Assembly (NCBI GenBank): GCA_036346275.1
Contig: CM070730.1
Span: 3,968,309-4,032,308, forward strand
Length of the DNA stretch: 64,000 bases
Direction of reading: 5' to 3'
Origin: Otatea glauca
Taxonomy: Eukaryota > Streptophyta > Magnoliopsida > Poales > Poaceae
This document shows, piece by piece, positions 34,691 through 46,089 of the stretch. The stretch's first letter is position 1. The number at the start of each line of letters is the position of its first letter. The position numbers and the translations under genes were made by a program. Below the pieces are notes generated by a model, which saw only the letters and a list, made by a program, of their open reading frames with translations, was not told the origin of the DNA and searched no databases.

Positions 34691-35788
34691 AATTTAAAGG
34701 TACGTGAATATACATCCATCTTCGGTCTATCTACAAATATTTATAACAAATAAAATCTCAGTAAATCAATAAGTGGTCACAAATTATTTTATTCATTTAA
34801 TTTGTTATGTAGTGCTAATTAATCTACAAATTTTTATTATTTATAAATCCATATCCAAATCTCGCTTTTAAAATCAATTAAATAATTGCTATTAGTTATA
34901 ATGGTCCGTCCAACAAATTTGCATTACTTAAAAATGTATTAAATTAATACACACCAAATAAAGAAACAATTATAAGTAATTAGATTAAACAATAATTAAT
35001 TATGTAGTGCTACCATATTTAAATTCATTGTACGTATTAAATGCAATCACTAATTTAGTCCTCGTAAATACTTAAATTCAAGCTACATCTTAATCTCACC
35101 AATCACTATACATATAAAAGGTGGTAAATTGAAATCTTGTCTCTAAATTAGAGCTCTAATTGTACTCATTATGCAATCAATAATTCTCAGAACCTACAAC
35201 AATATAGAACATAATATCCAACTAAATCAACTACAAATGAAATGTACATTGAGATACGCACCTTAGATAACGAGTTAGAAGTGAATTCCACGAAATTAGA
35301 GAGCAAAAATTCGCCCCCTCTCTTTCCCAACCGAGCAAGAACAGAGCTCCTCTCTGTTCTAGACAAGTTGGGGAAGGAAGCCAGGCTATATATATATAGG
35401 GTCATATTATCACTCGGCTCTTGTTCTCGAACCGGCAATAATATATCATCGCCGGTTCTATCTCTAAATCCTATAGTGATATCGCTGTCGTTCGCGTAGG
35501 AAAAATTTACTGTGTCTTTATCACTGCCAGCTCTTGTTCTCAAACCAGCATTAATATATCACCGCCGGTTCTATCTCGAAATCCGTCAGTGATATCGCTG
35601 TCGTTCGCGCGGGAAAATTTTACTATGTCTTATCACTGTCGGTTTGCACTGAGAACTAGTAGTGATAAGACATAGTAAAGTTTTCCCGCACGGCTGGCTC
35701 CCCACCCGGCAATGATAATCTATCACTGTCGGCTTGGGTCCATCCGGTAGTGACGGGTTCGCGGATAAACCTTTCTACAGTAGTGAAG

Positions 35789-36679
35789 ACAGACGGTGGA
35801 AAACCGTCTGATACCAGCCGAATCACGAGGAAGAAAATAATTAGCACTAATTTTAGTAATCTACCTTACAGCGTTGTCAAACAAAGCATCTTGTATCTCT
35901 TTCAGCTTTTTATCAGAGTTCACAAATAACTATAGTAGCATTATCCATTTCCTAGGCATTGATTTGTGAACTTCTGTATCATCAAAGATTGTGGCATGTG
36001 AAAAAGTGGACAATTTTCCCCTGAAGACGCACCTTGAGTTGGCACAACCAAGATATATCGTGGAACTTGTTCAAGTATATCAGCCAGTCGAGGGACTTCT
36101 AAGGTATCATGATTTATTTTAACTGTAGATTAAATTGAAAGATCAAGACACCCATTTGCCACCATATATTATTTCTTAAACTACATGTCTTCAGATGAAT
36201 CTCTGTTTTCCGTTTTTTCCGAGGCGGACCTTCCGTTCCAGCGAAATCGTAGATTATATCATTTCAACTGTTTCGCGTGTTTTCTCGATTTCCTCACGTA
36301 GGGAGCGATAGTCGCATGTTTTCTCGATTTGCTCGCATGGGGAGCGGCGGTCGTGACGTGGCACGCCGCGCTCGATTGTCTAGTACCTTTTAAGATGCTG
36401 TAATATCTGCTGCGTCGTGTAATGTCAGCCTTCCCTCCCTTTATACAAAGCCTGCTGATGTATGGAGAAAAATTGGAACATCTCATTATAAAAAAAAATC
36501 AACGAAAGCAGGACTCAGTGTCACCGTAAAAGAGCTTCCAAAAGTACATGCAAAACAAAGAGACACTGGAGCGATAATAGGCAGTACACATTGGATGCAA
36601 AAGTCCAATCAAATCCTGACTTTTTTTGTCGACACAGTACGACAAGATACTGTTTCTGAAGTGAATGAATAAAATATAA
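35789..36679. other. Intergenic, with a short repeat shared with 50.3 kb
   Basis: No gene recognised. The segment 36259-36370 is the reverse complement of a diverged copy at 50278-50385; both contain two tandem units of CGAGCAAATCGAGAAAACG. On the proper strand both encode SKSRK-type repeats, which looks fortuitous. Confidence 0.5.
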
Positions 36680-37164
36680 GAACTTTTTACTGTACTAGCG
36701 AGAGGTGGGCATTGGGCCGTGCTTTTGCCCGGTCTAGCACGAAGCGCGCCGTGCCGTGCCGGCATGTCACTGTAGCTCGGGCCGTGCCGAGCCCAGGAAT
36801 CGGGCACGGTGGGTGGCACGGCCCGGCACGACAGAGCTACCGCGGCCCGCGGCAAGGCACGACCACGCCACTGTCGCCCACCACGGCCTGTCTCGGTCGT
36901 GCCCCTACCGCTGTCGCTGCCACGGAGAGGAAGGTGAAGGGAGGGGAGAGCTTAGCTGGCCGCGTCGCCGCGCCACCGTGGCTGCCGTGCACCCGCCAAA
37001 GCCACGTCCCTGCCTCCATGCCCGTCGAAGCCGCGCACCATGCTCGCCGGCCGTGGTCGCCACGCGCCATGCCCGCCGTGGCCCGCCGCCTTGCCCGCCG
37101 AAGTGGTCGCCGCAAGACTGCAGCCTTGCCCGCTGAAGTGGGCCGCAGCCTTGGCCGACGCCGG

Positions 37165-37450
37165 CTCAGGTGGGGAGGGAGGGAGGCGAGGGGGCGCCGG
37201 CACTGGCTCGGGTGGGGAGGGAGGCGAGGGGGCACCGGCACGAGTGGGGAGGGAGGGAGGCGAGGGGGAACCGGTGCCAGAGCGGGTGGGGAGGGGGAGG
37301 CCAGGGGCGTCGGCTCGGCAGGAAGGGAGGCGAGGGGGCACCGGTGCCGAAGAGGGTGGGGAGGGGGGAGGCCAGGGGTGTCGGCTTGGTGGGAAGGGAG
37401 GCAAGGGGGCGCAGGTCGTAGGCGTCGAACCGGGTGGGGACTGGGGAGGG
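37165..37450. repeat. GC-rich minisatellite inside hAT-3
   Basis: Repeated GGGAGGCGAGGGGGCACCGG and GGGTGGGGAGGG words, with units of roughly 45-60 bp and variable length. Confidence 0.75.
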
Positions 37451-37919
37451 AGGGATAATCGGATAAGGATGGCCAAAGGAAGAAAAGAAAAGGAGGGGAT
37501 AAAAGAAAAGGTGAAAAAGAAAAGGGGGAAAAGGAAAAAGAAGAAAAAAAGAGAGAGAAAAGATTAAAAAAAATTCAATTCGAGTGAATAAATTCTTTAC
37601 CTTTTTATAGGCAAATTAAACCCATTAATTGAGTTTTATCAAGAATTGGATTAAATATATTATACTGACAAAGGTAGGTATCAATTTTGTAATTTGTTAT
37701 TAAAATGTGGTCATCTATATTCTCTCTAATATCCTAGTTCGACAACCACTTTTTGGAGAATGAAAAGGGGATGGAAAAAAAGGGGAAATGGAAAATGAGA
37801 AAACAAAATAAAATCATAAAATTTAAGTAATTAAGTAAAATTATTTGGGATGCTCGGGATGAGAACTAGTTGGGATGTTTGAGGGCATGCTTGCTTGTGC
37901 CATAGAGGGGAAGAAGAAT

Positions 37920-38125
37920 ATTGCACCACTCACTCTCTATGTCACACTCTCTAGCTCACTCTCTCTGGCTTACTCTCACTCTCTCAATCTCTCTCTTCGA
38001 CTCTCTATATCACTCACTCCCTTCGACTATGTGTCACTCTCTCGCTCGCTCTCACTCTCTCAGTCCCTCTCTCTCTCAGACTCTCTATGTCACTCTCTTT
38101 GACTCACTCTCACTTTCTCAGACCC
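37920..38125. repeat. CTCTCACT-rich simple repeat
   Basis: Irregular runs of CACTCTCTC and CTCTCTGACTCACTCTC over about 200 bases inside hAT-3. Confidence 0.85.
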
Positions 38126-39618
38126 TCTCTCTCCCTTTTCTCGGTCGGCACCTTACCTAGCTCTCTCCACTCCTTGCTCGCTCATCACGCTCTCTCTCTT
38201 GTCGTGGTAACTTCTTCTTTATCTTTTTTACTAGTTGTGCCGTACTATCACCCACATCATGATAACCCTCCTTTGTTTTTCTCGCTAGTTGTGCCGCACT
38301 ATCACTCACGTCATGATAACCTTTCATTTATTTTTCTCGCTACGTCACCACCCTCTCCCTCCCCTAACACTACGCTCCCCGCTTCCGCCATCCTCTCGTC
38401 CTCCCTTCCTAGTTCCTATCAACCGCGTCGACCATCACAGATGCTTCACCCTTTCAATCCAACTCCGATGACCCCATCATCCGATGCTCCTTTACTCTTG
38501 TTAGAATAGTGCAAATGGGCTGGGTCTGGGCCGGCACGACACGACACGAAGTGCAAATGCGCCGTGCCTGGGCTCGTCGAAGGTGAGGCAGGCTGACTCG
38601 GTACGACGGGCCGTCGTGGCCCGGCCCGATTCAGGCACAAAACACGATGGGCCCGGGCCGAGCTGGCCTAGCCCCGCACGACACCCACCTCTAGTACTAG
38701 CCCTTTGCATGTTTCTTTTGTCGAAAATGGCTATTACCACGACGAATTTGCGGAATTGGTCCTAGCAGTCAAATTAAGTGGTCGGATTCCGCTAATATTT
38801 TTTTTCAGTGGTTCCAGTCCGCTGGAAATTTGTTTTTTTTCAACAGCACGGTGAAATATTTTTTTATTTCCAACGGTTGGATTCCACTGCCTAATTTTTT
38901 TATTGATTTTCAGCGGTACCAAAACGATAGATATTTTCACCGTGTCGTATAAAAAAATCAAAAATTTTCAGCGCTGCATTTCCGAATGAGGGCCGAACGG
39001 GATGGCGGGACCCACTGTTGTTTCCAGCGGTGCCCGTCCGCTGGAATGGGGGGGATGATTTAGGGGAGTTCATGACTAGGCGAAAAACAAATGCAAGGAG
39101 GAACTGCTAATATTAGTAAGCAGAGGACAAATCGAAATCTATCAAATCTTTTTTTTCAGAGGAATCAATTAATCAGCATGTAGTAATCCAGCGAGAAACA
39201 GGCTGTTGGATGGGCCCGGTTTAATTAATTAAGCAGCCTTGATTTGTTGCTGTCTGCTTCAAATATCATTCCAGCGGACGGGCACCGCTGGAAACAGCGG
39301 TGGGTCCCGTCATCCCGTTCGGCCCTATTCCAGCGGAAATGCAAAAATATCCCACGGTTCAGTACCGCTGAAAATTAGTGCTAAAAAATTAGGCAGCGGA
39401 ATCCACTCGCTGGAAATAAAAAAAATTTCACCATACGTTTGAAAATAAAAACAAATTTCCAGCGGACTGAGACCACTGAGAATAAATAAAAAAAAATTCA
39501 GTGGAATCCGACCGCTTAATTTGCCTGCTAGGGTCTAATTTCGCAAATTCATCGTGATAATGGCTATTTTGAAAAAAAAACATGCAAGGGTTAGGACAGC
39601 AAAAAGTTCAAAATATAA

Positions 39619-40427
39619 CCTTGATAAAAAAGTCCAATCAAATCGAACATCCGTTCATACAGGATATAGCAATCGACCAAATGGCTGGCTGCAAACAGTT
39701 AGAATTGAAGGGAAAAGATTAATGAAATTGAACATTAATCCATATAGGTGTAGGCAGTACAAAAGGAATAATAGCAACCAATAAACCTGAAGGAAAAATT
39801 GTTAACAAAACAAAATATAGCAGAATAGTTACATTGGGAGTCATAATATGGGTCCGGTTACACTATCCGTTTCTTTTCCCCGTGAACCTTCTCCATGTTG
39901 GATGACAACACGTTGCAACTTGAGGATGAGAAGATTAAATAGTAAATATCCATCGCCTGTAGTAAGTAGAAACATTTTATAAAAGCGACTGCAGTGCTTT
40001 TCATCACTTCTTTGATTTTTTTATTACAAGCAAGATACGCACGCATACACATCGCCACACACACACATTACATACATGCGATGGTGTCTCTTTAGTCTAG
40101 AAAGACGGAGACCTAAGATAAATCCATGACCTTACAAAATAATGGATGAGTTATATACCCTTAACTCCGTAACTTCACTACCCAGGTCTTTCTCACCAAA
40201 GCATCCATATTAAAAAGGAGTGCAAAACTAGCAAGGTAAATATTATCTTCTTTTCTTGGCCTAGCTTGTTCATCTAATAGCATATTTTAGTTTCTACCAA
40301 ACAGCTTACCAGGTTCAAATTTCTAGCTTGTTCATTCAAATATATGTCTTCAAGCTTGTAACTGTTTGTGTACGCGCATATGTTTAGATTGTTGTAGGTG
40401 GTACACTGTTTTTGGGGAAAATACAAA
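39619..40427. other. Intergenic, nothing recognised
   Basis: AT-rich host sequence with no supported gene. The words AAAAGTCCAATCAAATC (39630) and GGCAGTACA (39752) recur near 36600 and 36580, outside the other end of the Mutator-like element. Confidence 0.4.
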
Positions 40428-40582
40428 GATTTTTTAAATAATACATTTTCAAAATAATTTTACAAAAATAATGCCCCAAAAAACTACAAAAATATACCTT
40501 TTCACAATTCATTTGGCGACATGGGTATATTTTTGTATTTTTGAGGTATTTTTAGTAAAATTATTTAAAAATTCAAATATGA
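40428..40582. mobile_element. Mutator-type MITE, family 2, copy C (deleted)
   Basis: Left end AAGATTTTTTAAATAATACA then AAAATAATTTTACAAAAATAAT as in the other copies; right end TTTAGTAAAATTATTTAAAAATTC. The interior is reduced to one TTCATTTGGCGACATGGG word. No clear 9-bp duplication. Confidence 0.65.
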
Positions 40583-41413
40583 TCATGAATCAAATTATTC
40601 TGAAGTCCATTGAAGTCCAACTGGGCCGAAAACAAGGCCTACATGATCGAAAAAAAGAAGATGCCAACAAAAACATGGTTCACCTGTAAGGCCATTAACT
40701 TACACATGGACTACCTGTTGCTGTCACTTGTTAGGACCGAATTTAAGAGTCCAACTGAACTTACAAGATGTTTAAACGAATAGGGAGATCCGAGCCTGCC
40801 TATATCGAAATTCGAAAGCAAGACAAGTCTTACATAGGTGGAGGCTGAACACAACGAATTGTACCGATTCATACAAATTTTTTGTGGAATTTATGTGTCG
40901 TAGATCTGGACTGAAGTTGTTTTCCAAAATAAACTCCTGTACAAGCCAACTATTCCTATTTACGAGGAAGTGTCAGGTCCCCCCTGTTGTCCTGACCCTC
41001 CTTGCAATTGGCTCCTCCAACGTGGGCAGAAATCAGCTTACAGGATTGCACCAAACTAGAGGTTTGCAGTAGACGTACGTGCACTCTGGTTAACAAAGGG
41101 AATACGTGTACGGACAGGGAAAAAAAGAGCATTCCCATTCCGACGAGAAAAAGAAGAGCAGCCGTGTTACTAGGGACCAAAATGGTACTCCCTCGAGGAC
41201 TGGCGCTTGCTCGGAAAATTAGGAACGGGTATACACACGTGGGCGTCTACAGCGTAGGAACGGTGTTTATAAGCGAGTGTGATGGTGTGCGTGTGTGATT
41301 GGTTCTTGTACTCTTAAAAAAATTACTCCTTCAGGACTTGAAAGATTGAAATAAACATGAGAACAAAATTAACATCCTAAAACGACATTAAACAAGAATG
41401 GATGAAGTACATA
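40583..41413. other. Intergenic, no gene called
   Basis: A 98-codon frame at 41002-41298 has no recognisable domain. Its end (GGTGTTTATAAGCGAGTGTGATGG then TGTGCGTGTGTGATTGG) resembles G/T-rich retroposon tails common in grasses. An A-rich stretch (41319-41325) follows, so this may be a retroposon remnant. Confidence 0.35.
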
Positions 41414-41922
41414 TTTCCTCCGTCCAAATTTATAAGGCGTATTTATTTTTGACACAGACAAAAAGATATTAAAAATGATTTGATTCTAGGGAGGATCTAA
41501 GTTTTTTTTTTTGCTAAATAGTACTTGAATATTGAGTATTCAGATCAAGATCTAATAGGTAAAATCAATTTGCCTCATATCCTTCTATTCAAGTACTATT
41601 TTATCAAAGAGTACTTAATTTTTATATAAATTAAATTACATAAAAAATAATATGATAATTTGTAAAAAAAGGAACACAATAAATTACAAGGAACATAACG
41701 AACAAAAATCGTGAATCACAAAATCAAAATGATAAAAGCACAACGTGAATCACAAAGCAATATCTACTAGATTAAAAAAGTGCTCACAAATAAAAAAAAT
41801 ACTCGAGTGCCATTTAGCAATTTTCAATTATTATTACTAAGCACTATATACAATTTATACATAAAACATTTTATATATTTGTGGACAAAACGATTAAAAA
41901 ATTATAACTTAAACGGAGAGAG
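41414..41922. mobile_element. Stowaway-like MITE, enlarged
   Basis: Left end TTTCCTCCGTCCAAATTTATAA and right end AAACGGAGAGAG are inverted. The interior is longer than usual and includes a second small inverted repeat (GTACTTGAATATTGAG...CTATTCAAGTAC), suggesting another short element inserted inside. Confidence 0.6.
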
Positions 41923-42547
41923 TATTACTCAGGGTGGTTGTATTGTCCACTCAGACGCTGACTCCCATCCTACTTGATGTGCCAAAACCTGTCACCTGTG
42001 GAGAACAGCTGGGATTAATTCCGTGAATCATTACGTAATATTTAATACTATATAAAGGTTCCCCACTGTTTGGTTAATACTTCCTTTTATAGGGCGCATC
42101 ATTTGTTCGCACGTAGCCTCTATAGACTATATTTAAAGTATGCACGCAGGAAATATCAAAAAAATCTAGATATTTATTAAAGATATAAAAAAACAACACA
42201 TTAATTTGCATTATGATATGAAATATGTTCTATATTTATAAACAAGATCATTAAAAAATATACTTGATAGACTTGGGCGAAAGGAGTACATAAATAGCCC
42301 AAATCAACACTCTTGTAGACTGATATTCCCTCCATTCCTAAATACATATCATTCTAGTATTCAGATTTTGTTTTTAAATACATATCATTTTACAATTTCA
42401 AAACAACTTTTAACTATTTTTTCTTTTGCATACATCTACCATTCATCATTACTAATATTATTTATTATTGTGAAATAGGGTAACACACAATTCAAGAGCA
42501 ATAGGTGAGCTAATGAAGGAGAACAATTCAATTATTTCTACACATGC
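41923..42547. other. Intergenic with MITE-like remnants
   Basis: Sequences at 42080 and 42327 (TTCCCTCCATTCCTAAATAC) look like degenerate Stowaway ends, but partners could not be fixed. Confidence 0.35.
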
Positions 42548-42814
42548 ATGGTTGAAGTGCAAAATCTTAAAACGCCGTCTATTCAGGAGCGATTAGAAGA
42601 TGCCAATGCTCCCTATCTACACACTTTAAGCATTTACACTGTCCGTCGATTGTTATTCCAACAGATTACACGGCTCCATGACTGCAGGCTGCAGCGAATC
42701 CGTTTCGACCAAGAACGTTGCAAGAAGGCGCTGTTGGCAACTGAAAGTGCTCGTAACTCTTTTCTGCAAGCGTCCGTGCACGCTAAATCTGTGATCCAAA
42801 GTTTGGGGGAATAA
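42548..42814 (+). CDS. Hypothetical 88-residue protein or gene fragment
   Basis: ATG at 42548 to a stop at 42812-42814. The protein has no low-complexity bias and a helical, heptad-like look (RRLLFQQITRLHDCRLQRIR then KKALLATESARNSFL). I do not recognise it. No TATA box is convincing upstream and no second exon was found. It could be a remnant of a transposon or host gene. Confidence 0.3.
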   Translation: MVEVQNLKTPSIQERLEDANAPYLHTLSIYTVRRLLFQQITRLHDCRLQRIRFDQERCKKALLATESARNSFLQASVHAKSVIQSLGE

Positions 42815-43085
42815 TTGATGATTTGATTTTATTTACTTGTGTTATTAATCATTTATCCCGTAATATCTTACGGATATGTAGGTCTTACGGCCACATATCA
42901 GTGAGACAAATGGGACAAATGATCAATTGTCCCGAGTTTTGGTCTATTTAGTTCTTTGGCACACCTTTCTTATTATTCTTCTTTCGAATGAAATTATAAA
43001 CCTACCTCTATTTTTGAACGCAAAAGAATCAGAAGAGAATACATGTTACCTATTATGCTCTCTGCTACGGTAGATCACCGATAGT

Positions 43086-43957
43086 TAGGGGCGAATCCAC
43101 TATTGGGGTTGGCTGGGGCGCCAGCCCCACCTCCGATCGGCCGAATCCCCCTCCTCCAGTATCCTCAACACCAGAAAGAAGCAGAGACGTAGTGCTATGA
43201 CAGCAAATCGGTAGGTTTAGTAACTGTCAACTGGAAGTAAGATGTAATAAGAAAAGTAGAAAACAATACTATCAGGCAAATGAGTCATCAAAATTAGTCA
43301 TGGACTCCCTTACTCTCATGGGATTTTATCTGTACAGCACTCAGAGCGCAGCACCAGGAGTTCGAGAGATAAGCAGTGTCGGTGTCGTCTCGCAGACGAC
43401 AAACCATTGCACGGGCGATTGCGGGCGGAACGTGCATCACCAAAGGAGAGGAATCGGCAGCTCGGAGCGCCGTCTAGTCGGCAGCCGAACACGCATCTAC
43501 AGAGCCTAGAGAGGAACCAAGGCTTACTCCGTCCAGCCGGCGACCGAACGCACATCGCCAGATCCAGATAGGAACCGAAGCGATCAGCAAGGAAGAGCGA
43601 CCGAGGACGAGGAGTCTCTCAGCTTCGTATTGATGCTAGGACGAGGACACCAGAGCTAGACTAATTCGCTAGCGCCACTGATTGCTTTGCTCGGTATAAA
43701 AAATTGCCCCAAGCCACAATGCAATGCCTCATGCCTGAATGCCTTTTGTTGTGATAATTGATATCTGATTTTTGTATTCTATTGCCTCAAGTCTATATTC
43801 TATTGACTGATTGATATTTTTGTCTCTCTGATTTAATATGTATGAATTTGTAATTTGGTTGGCAATATATCGGTAGATGTATTATTAGTATGCGTATGTT
43901 GAGTTAGAACTTCGACATAGGAACCCCACCTCTACTTTCATCCTGGATTCACCACTG
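43086..43957. mobile_element. hAT element, non-autonomous (hAT-4)
   Basis: 872 bp. Ends TAGGGGCGAATCC and, inverted, CAGTGGTGAATCC. A perfect 8-bp duplication CCGATAGT lies at 43078-43085 and 43958-43965. The subterminal part has GGCTGGGGCGCCAGCCCC, a strong palindrome. No coding sequence. Confidence 0.9.
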
Positions 43958-44227
43958 CCGATAGTACAGCTCCTCTTCCATCGAGCTTAGGTACAGGGAC
44001 AGGTATCCGGCAGGCTCAGGTACTGTACTGTAGCATTGTAGATTGCTGCCGTGCTAACTACGTTAGGTGCGACGCATTCGATGCCCATAAAGAGGGCCCT
44101 GATAGCAGCCGTTTCCTGGCCAGAAGAAACATACGGCCGGGCACCAACCAAAGCCTGCTCCTCCCCAGTGCTCCCGGGCCCAAGTCCATAATAGCCGAAA
44201 CTGTTGCAGCGCCTAACTACTCGTCGT

Positions 44228-44740
44228 TAGGGATGGCAACGGAAAATCCTCGCGAAGAGCGCCCTCCCATCTCCGATTTCCGATAAGCAAAATTTCCTCG
44301 CCCCCGTCCCCGTCCCCGTACATGGGGATTAATTCTCCCCCGTCCCCGATCCTCAACGGGTTTGCGGGGCCCCGACGGGGAATAATCCCCGAAAATGCTA
44401 TATAAAAGATCACATGCTACATGAATGAATCACTAGAGTAATGGTGCATGTGTGGTTGAAGTGTGAGTGAATCACTAAAGTAATTCATATTTAGCATATT
44501 TATTAATAATAACCTCAGATATATATTTTTTCTTTTGAGAATGATTATTTACTTCCACCTATTAGTGATAACACGGGGACGGGGACGGGGAACGGTGGAA
44601 CGTCCTCATCCCCGCGATCTCCGACGGGGGCAATATTTTTCCCGATAAGCCCCCCGCGGGGAGAGATTTCCCCCGTCCCCATCCCCTAATAGGGGAATTT
44701 CCCGCGGGGAAACGGGGATCGGGTCCCATTGCCATCCCTA
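44228..44740. mobile_element. hAT element, non-autonomous (hAT-5)
   Basis: 513 bp. Perfect 12-bp ends TAGGGATGGCAA / TTGCCATCCCTA. The 8-bp duplication is CTCGTCGT (44220-44227) and CTCGTCAT (44741-44748), one mismatch. Subterminal zones are full of CCCCGTCCCCG or CGGGGACGGGG words. The core is AT-rich and non-coding. Confidence 0.92.
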
Positions 44741-44820
44741 CTCGTCATCGTGTAGGGTTGTGGGCGTGTGGATGGCTGAGATCTGAATCCGATCAGAATT
44801 CCCATTCTACTCTCTCGTGC

Positions 44821-45095
44821 CTCCTCTAAGTCTTATTTTTTAAATGATTTATCTATAGATATAAGGTTCACATGTAAATTTAATGAGGTATTTCTTTCTA
44901 TATCACTATTTATTCTCTTTCAACTATATGCATTTATTCATTACCACCCATATAAAGTATTAATTATATCTTATCTTCCAAAACAATTAAGTAGGGACAT
45001 CTAAAGTCATTTTTTCTCGTACCTTTCTCAATTTCAATGCAACTTTAATATTTGTGCAAAGTCAAAATATGCCTTATATTTTTTGACTGAGGGAG
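44821..45095. mobile_element. Stowaway-like MITE, inverted copy
   Basis: Reverse-complement relative of 32258-32494. It shares CTATTTATTCTCTTTCAACTATATGC and AGGGACATCTAAA-type blocks in the opposite orientation. The right end GACTGAGGGAGTA is near canonical and the left end is degraded. Confidence 0.75.
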
Positions 45096-46080
45096 TACTA
45101 ATTTTGGATACTAGATTAGAACCACGCGCGTTGCTAGCGACCTCTCAATTTTAACATAGAGACGAAAATATTTTAAAAGGGTAAAATTTTAAAAATATTG
45201 TAGCTAAATTTTAAGGGAGAGATGTATTTTTTTTTAAAAAAACAGAAAATAAAAAGGTACTGTAGCTATAGCTAGCTCTGTGGTTTCTGCAGTACCAAAG
45301 CGCCACATTATTGATAGATACAAATATAGATTCGTCTGCATTCGTTCTATGGTTGGTTACTTACATGAGAATACGAGAGCGCAGACGGGCGGTACCCAAA
45401 ATTACTCCCTGCAATGCAATCGCAGAAGAGTGGCGTTTGGGATGTCTTGGATCAAGCTTTTCAATCTTTGCTGTCGATGTCTCTGTAAAAATTGACTCGG
45501 ATCCAGCTGGTTATCAAAAGTATTGCCCAGATTGAATGGTAGAAGACCATGAGAACTTGCTAATTTTGCTCCCTACAGATATGGCCGGACGATTCAATAG
45601 TAATAAGAAGAAATGTAAGCACTAAGTAGATAATATTCCTGAAGGAAATATAGCGTTTTTCTTTTGCTCAAGATAGCTAGAGCATGACTCCAGGGAGGAG
45701 ATAGTGTTTTTATTGCTAGCCCGTGACTCTATTGAGTAATAATTAAGCTCCCTAATACTATGCAGCTTAATTATTTCAAAAAGAAAAATACTACAAAATC
45801 CCATGTCAATCGAAGCAAAAAAGAAGAAGGGTAAAAGCATGTATATGTGCATCTGTTCACATAACTCCGATTTATTGATTTATTTTTTCACACATATTTC
45901 AATAATTAAGCACATTATTACCTATTTTAAAAAATAAAGGCAGATGTAATTCCCCATGTTAATAGGAAGAAAGTGCTGTGAATTCTAATTAGTTGACTCA
46001 ATAGACCTTCTTATTGTAACTGTCTTTAATTAGATATAACATATGAGTTCAAATAAACATTGAAATATAGAAATGTAGAA
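45096..46080. other. Intergenic, with segments repeated near 48.05 kb
   Basis: No gene recognised. Two short blocks (45575-45598 and 45614-45636) recur at 48094-48117 and 48042-48064 with their order exchanged. Confidence 0.5.
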
Positions 46081-46089
46081 TAAAGTGGA

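Larger units (their letters stand above)
33299..35785. mobile_element. CACTA element, complete ends, non-autonomous
   Basis: 2487 bp. Left end CACTACTACAGAAAACG (33299) and right end, inverted, CACTACTGTAGAAAGG (ending 35785). The 3-bp target duplication AAG is on both sides (33296-33298, 35786-35788). Subterminal zones at 33340-33625 and 35400-35755 are full of TATCACTGCCGGTT words in both orientations. The only coding relic is an Ulp1-type protease. TNP2 is absent, so the element depends on a transposase from elsewhere. Confidence 0.95.
36700..38693. mobile_element. hAT element, non-autonomous (hAT-3), nested
   Basis: 1994 bp. Ends GAGAGGTGGGCATTGGGCC and, inverted, TAGAGGTGGGTGTCG; this end type recalls rice Dart/nDart elements. 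The 8-bp duplication GTACTAGC is perfect (36692-36699, 38694-38701). Subterminal zones carry GGGCCGTGCC- and GGCACGGC-type words. The core is a GC-rich block with minisatellite structure (37165-37450) and a CT-rich tract (37920-38125). Long open frames on both strands here come from GC bias and repeats. Confidence 0.9.
36680..39609. mobile_element. Mutator-like element with about 350-bp inverted repeats, interrupted by hAT-3
   Basis: A perfect 9-bp target duplication AAAATATAA lies at 36671-36679 and 39610-39618. Ends GAACTTTTTACTGTACTAGC and, inverted, GAACTTTTTGCTGTCCTAAC. The left arm is 36680-36699 plus 38702-39055 and the right arm 39264-39609. They pair across TTTGCATG, GTGGTCGGATTCCGCT and TCCAGCGGTGCCCGTCCGCT. 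About 200 bp separates the arms. No transposase. The hAT insertion split the left arm 20 bp from its end. Confidence 0.87.

Noticed and set aside
36712..37567. Overlapping long open frames up to 248 codons on both strands
   Set aside because: They arise from a GC-rich minisatellite inside a hAT element; protein sequences are Arg/Gly/Pro-rich with no domain and all frames are open.
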